Assembly (NCBI GenBank): GCA_029203165.1
Contig: CP119308.1
Span: forward strand, 3,224,001-3,288,000
Source: Candidatus Microbacterium colombiense
GTDB taxonomy: Bacteria; Actinomycetota; Actinomycetes; Actinomycetales; Microbacteriaceae
Reading direction: 5' to 3'
DNA length: 64,000 nucleotides
The position numbers and the translations under genes were made by a program. The notes beneath the pieces are model-generated. The model worked only from the letters and a program-made list of their open reading frames with translations, was not told the origin of the DNA and did not search any database. Positions 60,885 to 64,000 of the stretch are shown here, piece after piece (positions within the stretch are counted from its first letter, which is position 1; the number at the start of each line of letters is the position of its first letter).

Positions 60885-61891
60885 GCGTGCGCTCCTGCAC
60901 CTCGGAGCGACCGTGCGAGCACCCGTCGACGCGGTCCGTCGAGCCGCTCCACGGCCGCACGGACCTCGGCGTCGGGAAGTCGGGCGAGCAGCCCGCGGAT
61001 CGCCTCGCGCATCTCGGCGCGCAGTTCCCTCGGCATCCTGCGCGAGCGGACGAGGTGGTGCGAGCTGAGAGCGAGAGCGGTCCACACGGCCTTCGGGAGG
61101 AAGCGCTCGGCGTCGGGGTCGACCTCGACCACATCGATCACCTGGGCCATGGCGGAGGCGAAGTCGAGCTGTCGCCGATCGCGCACCTGGGTCAGCGAGG
61201 TCGTCACGCCGCGGCGGTAGAGCAGGGCAGGCGCATCGACGACGGCGAAGCCCTGCGCCTGCAGGTGCAGCCGCCAGATCCACGGACGGTCCTCGGCGGT
61301 GAAGAGGCCGGCGGGGAAGGCCGCGAGTCCGCGATCGATGAGGCGGCGATGGAACATGCCGGCCCAGGCGAAGGGGTAGTCGACCATGGTCGTCTCGGAG
61401 TCGGGCAGGATCGCGTCGCGGGGCGAGAGCGCCTGCTCGCGCCAGGGATGCGGCGCCCGCACCAGGGCGCGCTGCCCCTCACGGACGGTCACATGGTCGG
61501 TGCGCACGAAGTCGACAGCCAGCTCGTCGAGGCGCCGCCGGAGCACGGCGAGCCGCCCCGGCTGCATCCAGTCGTCGCCGTCGATGAAGCAGAAGGCGTC
61601 GCCCTCCACCTGCGCGAGCCCCTGGTTGCGCGCCGATGCGAGGCCGACGGGCGATGCGTTCACGATCACCTCGGCGTGCACGAACCGGTCGGCATAGCGC
61701 CGCATCAGCGCCCCCGTACCGTCACTCGACCCGTCGTCGATGGCCACGAGCTTGAGCGCCGACGGGTCGTCGAACTGACGCAGCAGCGTCTCGAGCGTCG
61801 TCGCGATGTACGCGGCGGCGTCTTTCGCGGGCAGGATGACGGTGACCAGCGGTGCGCGCACGGAACTCCCGGGGGTGGACGTGTCAGGCAT
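60881..61891 (-). CDS. GT2-family glycosyltransferase
   Basis: A 336-residue inverting glycosyltransferase: VTVILPAKDAAAYIATTLET, VAIDDGSSDGTGALMRRYAD, ASARNQGLAQVEGDAFCFID and the DxD in FIDGDDWMQPGRL. It is the first gene of the nonulosonic acid operon. The start at 61891 follows GGATGA. It probably adds a neutral sugar to the same glycan. No membrane span is seen. Confidence 0.9.
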   Translation of the reverse strand: MPDTSTPGSSVRAPLVTVILPAKDAAAYIATTLETLLRQFDDPSALKLVAIDDGSSDGTGALMRRYADRFVHAEVIVNASPVGLASARNQGLAQVEGDAFCFIDGDDWMQPGRLAVLRRRLDELAVDFVRTDHVTVREGQRALVRAPHPWREQALSPRDAILPDSETTMVDYPFAWAGMFHRRLIDRGLAAFPAGLFTAEDRPWIWRLHLQAQGFAVVDAPALLYRRGVTTSLTQVRDRRQLDFASAMAQVIDVVEVDPDAERFLPKAVWTALALSSHHLVRSRRMPRELRAEMREAIRGLLARLPDAEVRAAVERLDGPRRRVLARSLRGAGAHA

Positions 61892-61982
61892 GGTGTCATC
61901 CGGGCGTTGCCGGATGGCGACACCCGGGTGAACGCGGGGTGTCCTGGCGCGAGGGCGCCGCAGGATCGGCGACGATGGACAG

Positions 61983-62885
61983 ATGCTCTGGTCACGCTCT
62001 TCGCACGGACGGCCGATGCGGCGACGGCTGCGCGAGACCGCCGACTTCCGGTGGATGAGCGCGCGGGCGTGGACGACGAGGTGGTACCCGCAGGGCGTCG
62101 ACGTGGGCCTGTGGCGTGGACGGCGCACCCTCGCCGTGAGTTGGTTCCGCCAGGATCGCACCGGACGGCATCTCGCTTCGCGCGTCGTGCTGATCGATCC
62201 GGAGCGTGCGCGGCACATCGACATCGCCCTGGCCGTCGACGAGTCGGGCGAACTGCAGCCGGCGCGCATCCACGCGGGCGGACTCGCCTGGTTCGGGGAT
62301 CGGCTGTTCGTGGCGGCGACGGGGCAGGGCATCTGGGAGTTCGATCTCTCCGACATCCGGCAGGTGCGCGGCCCGCTCGCGCGCCGACTGCGCGGCATCA
62401 GCGGTCACCGGCCCGGCGCGCGGGCGCTCGTGGCGGTGCGCACCCGGGTGCATCCGGTCGCTCTGCGCTGCTCCTTCCTCGGACGCGTGTACGACGCCGA
62501 CGACGCGGCGACGCGGCGGGTATTTATCGGCGAGTTCCGCAACGGCGAAGAGGGACGCATCGGTGAGTTCACGATCCCCGAGGAGGCGGACGGCGAGCGC
62601 TCGCGCTTCGAGGAGCAGGAGCGTTGGACCCCCGGCATCCCTCACATGCAGGGTGCGGTGCGCCGAGGCGACCGGGTGTTCGTGTCGCAGTCGGTCGGGA
62701 TGCAGCCGGGCACGCTGTGGTCGGGCACCCGCGAGCGGCTGACCGCGCACCCGTATCCGCTGCCGATCGGATGCGAGGATCTCGCCCTCGACCCCGAGGC
62801 ACGCATGCTGTGGTCGCTGGGCGAGCATCCGCGCAAACGTGTCGTGCGCGGCATCCCCTTCGCCCTTCTCGGACTCGACGGCTGA
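61983..62885 (+). CDS. Conserved hypothetical protein, beta-propeller-like
   Basis: A 300-residue protein with a basic N-terminus and repeated strand-like units ending in short aromatic motifs (WFGDRLFVAATGQGIWEFDL, GAVRRGDRVFVSQSVGMQPG, CEDLALDPEARMLWSLGEHP). It resembles actinobacterial hypothetical propeller-type proteins; no catalytic motif was found. No signal peptide is clear, although the N-terminus (MLWSRSSHGRPMRRRLRE) is arginine-rich. Divergent from the GT2 gene. No strong ribosome site supports 61983, so the start is uncertain. Confidence 0.72.
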   Translation: MLWSRSSHGRPMRRRLRETADFRWMSARAWTTRWYPQGVDVGLWRGRRTLAVSWFRQDRTGRHLASRVVLIDPERARHIDIALAVDESGELQPARIHAGGLAWFGDRLFVAATGQGIWEFDLSDIRQVRGPLARRLRGISGHRPGARALVAVRTRVHPVALRCSFLGRVYDADDAATRRVFIGEFRNGEEGRIGEFTIPEEADGERSRFEEQERWTPGIPHMQGAVRRGDRVFVSQSVGMQPGTLWSGTRERLTAHPYPLPIGCEDLALDPEARMLWSLGEHPRKRVVRGIPFALLGLDG

Positions 62886-62901
62886 CCCGGAACGCCCCGC
62901 G

Positions 62902-62907
62902 TAGACT
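62902..62907 (+). promoter_or_regulatory. Leaderless -10 box for the DUF4229 gene
   Basis: TAGACT on the plus strand, 6 nt before GTG 62914. Confidence 0.5.
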
Positions 62908-62913
62908 GGTGGG

Positions 62914-63237
62914 GTGAAGCCTGCACCCCTCCTCGTCTACACCGTGCTGCGGCTGCTGGCGTTCCTGGTCCCCCTCGCGATCCTGTGGTTCTTCTTCCCG
63001 ATCTTCCGCGAGTTCTGGTGGCTCGCCGCGATCTTCGCCGCCCTCATCGGCACCAGCATCTCGATGCTGTTCCTGCGGCGACCGCTCTCCGAGGCGTCGG
63101 CCGAGCTGCACGAGCGCCGCGAGGGACGCGGCTCCCAGCGCCAGGCGGATGCCGACGCCGAGGATGCCGTGACCGAGGGCGCGCCCGAAGACTCCGTCAC
63201 CGAGGAGCCGGGCACGCCCGGCCCCACACAGAACTGA
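62914..63237 (+). CDS. DUF4229-domain membrane protein
   Basis: A 107-residue protein with two N-terminal spans (LLVYTVLRLLAFLVPLAILW, WWLAAIFAALIGTSISMLF), a LRRPLSEASAELHERR linker and an acidic, Thr/Pro-rich tail. This is the DUF4229 architecture, common beside menA in Microbacteriaceae. Function unknown. The GTG start is predicted leaderless. Convergent with menA across a 228-nt repeat-bearing gap. Confidence 0.85.
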   Translation: MKPAPLLVYTVLRLLAFLVPLAILWFFFPIFREFWWLAAIFAALIGTSISMLFLRRPLSEASAELHERREGRGSQRQADADAEDAVTEGAPEDSVTEEPGTPGPTQN

Positions 63238-63299
63238 TCTGCTCCGGACCGAGCGCACGTCCTCACTCTGCGTCCGCTGTCGGCGTGACCCGCTCGGCG

Positions 63300-63427
63300 G
63301 GCGTCACAATCTGCCGCGTCCCTCGCGATCAGGCGACCATTCGCGACGCCTCTCACGCGGCAGGCGTCACAAGGTGCCGGTTCAGGGCCTCGAATGCGGC
63401 ACTTCGCGACGCCTGACTTCGCGACCC
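63300..63427. repeat. Cluster of 18-bp interspersed repeats between DUF4229 and menA
   Basis: The motif GGCGTCrCrAnnTGCCGC occurs at 63300-63317 (+), 63363-63380 (+, last base differs) and 63396-63413 (-), with partial copies near 63337-63352 (-) and 63416-63427 (-). Mixed orientation lets copies pair as hairpins. It is noncoding and ends before the menA stop codon. Confidence 0.65.
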
Positions 63428-63465
63428 CTCAGCCGCGCACGGAGGGGTGCCAGCCGCTCAGGGCG

Positions 63466-64000
63466 TCAGCCGGCGAAGGCCCAGAACAGGGCTCCCGCGT
63501 AGAGCAGGGATGTCAGCGACGTCAGCGCCAGCGCGATCACGAGCTCGCCGGGCTGACGATAGGTCCACACGATCAGCACGGCCGGCAGTGCGGCGAGCAG
63601 CGCCAGCAGGGCTATCCAGGCGATCGGGAACAGCAGCGCGAGCACCACGGCGATGCCGAACGGGGCGAGCACGAACAGCGTGAACAGCACCTGGGTCGCG
63701 CGGCGGCCGATCAGCACGGTGAGCGTGCGCTTGCCGACGACACGGTCCTGGTCGATGTCACGCAGGTTGTTCGCGAGCAGCACGGCGCAGGCGAACAGTC
63801 CAGCCGCGATCGCGCCCAGCCACGCCTGTGAGGAGAGGTCGAAGACCTGCACCCAGACCGTGCCGAGGGTGGCGACGAGGCCGAAGAAGACGAACACGAA
63901 CACCTCGCCGAGGCCCGCGTAGCCGTAGGGACGCTTGCCGCCGGTGTAGAACCACGCGGCCACGATGCACGCCGCGCCGACGGCCAGCATCCACCACTGC
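63466..64000 (-). CDS. menA: 1,4-dihydroxy-2-naphthoate polyprenyltransferase, 5' end outside window
   Basis: The C-terminal about 178 residues of a UbiA-family membrane prenyltransferase, cut by the right edge. The second Asp-rich motif is LLANNLRDIDQDRVVGKRTL, preceded by FYTGGKRPYGYAGLGEVFVF and FFGLVATLGTVWVQ, which are MenA-specific. About five spans are visible. It attaches the polyprenyl chain to dihydroxynaphthoate, using the product of the polyprenyl synthase at 13.9-15 kb, before MenG methylates. The start lies outside the window. Confidence 0.92.
   Translation of the reverse strand, partial: QWWMLAVGAACIVAAWFYTGGKRPYGYAGLGEVFVFVFFGLVATLGTVWVQVFDLSSQAWLGAIAAGLFACAVLLANNLRDIDQDRVVGKRTLTVLIGRRATQVLFTLFVLAPFGIAVVLALLFPIAWIALLALLAALPAVLIVWTYRQPGELVIALALTSLTSLLYAGALFWAFAG

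Noticed and set aside
60497..62566. 689-codon open frame across the glycan operon
   Set aside because: Shadow of the GT2 and polysialyltransferase-like genes and of the next hypothetical gene; low-complexity Arg/Ala/Gly sequence.
1..64000. CRISPR arrays, rRNA operons or known riboswitches
   Set aside because: No regularly spaced short repeats, no rRNA-like sequence and no recognisable TPP, cobalamin or other riboswitch core was seen upstream of the transporters or men genes.

Overview
The window is high-GC DNA with long gapless gene strings, many GTG starts and ATGA/GTGA stop-start overlaps. A complete menaquinone gene set sits beside an FprA-type reductase, a DUF402 gene, a DUF4229 gene and PPK2. 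Together these point to an actinobacterium of the Microbacteriaceae, most likely Microbacterium or a close relative. No rRNA, CRISPR array, phage or transposase gene was seen.

Layout. 1-9.2 kb: a flavoprotein and an iron-sulfur reductase, two alpha/beta hydrolases, a cupin, and a complete peptide/nickel-type ABC importer with a fused double ATPase. 9.4-12.4 kb: small secreted or hypothetical proteins, a GntR regulator and a lipase-like hydrolase. 12.5-20.5 kb: the respiratory quinone block (FprA-like reductase broken by a frameshift, polyprenyl diphosphate synthase, MenG, MenF, MenD) with PPK2; its partner menA enters at the right edge (63.5-64 kb). The 20.6-62.9 kb between looks like accessory DNA lodged inside an ancestral men neighbourhood. 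20.6-29 kb: DsbA-like thiol oxidoreductase, membrane glycerophosphodiesterase, sugar dehydrogenase lipoprotein, MprF-like aminoacyl-lipid enzyme, ArfB ribosome rescue factor, and an MFS exporter with its divergent TetR regulator.

29.7-39.1 kb: an AraC regulator and then an iron operon under a clear DtxR/IdeR-type box. It encodes a siderophore-binding lipoprotein, two FecCD permeases, an ATPase, a pair of exporter-fold ABC half-transporters and a siderophore-interacting flavoreductase. The two half-transporters have complementary defects, so together they make exactly one competent ATP site.

39.1-53.8 kb: a carbohydrate/polyol catabolic island. Eleven genes run leftward (CUT1 importer, YjbQ, FGGY kinase, ketose-3-epimerase-like isomerase, SDR, CUT2 importer with a single-domain ATPase, dimethylformamidase-like protein), with a divergent DeoR regulator and an archaeal-type triosephosphate isomerase. 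A perfect 33-bp direct repeat brackets it: the 3' end of the siderophore-interacting protein gene occurs at both borders, and the right border is a scar of gene fragments.

53.8-56 kb: a DUF7882 protein, a tRNA-like gene with anticodon CAT, and an SDR/TetR pair. 56-61.9 kb: a five-gene operon for a nonulosonic (sialic or Kdn-like) acid glycan: NeuB-like synthase, NeuA-HAD fusion, polysialyltransferase-like protein, DUF6716 and GT2 transferases. 62-64 kb: a hypothetical protein, DUF4229 and partial menA.

A feature shared by many genes is a -10 box (TANNNT) exactly 6 nt before the start codon, which predicts leaderless transcription.
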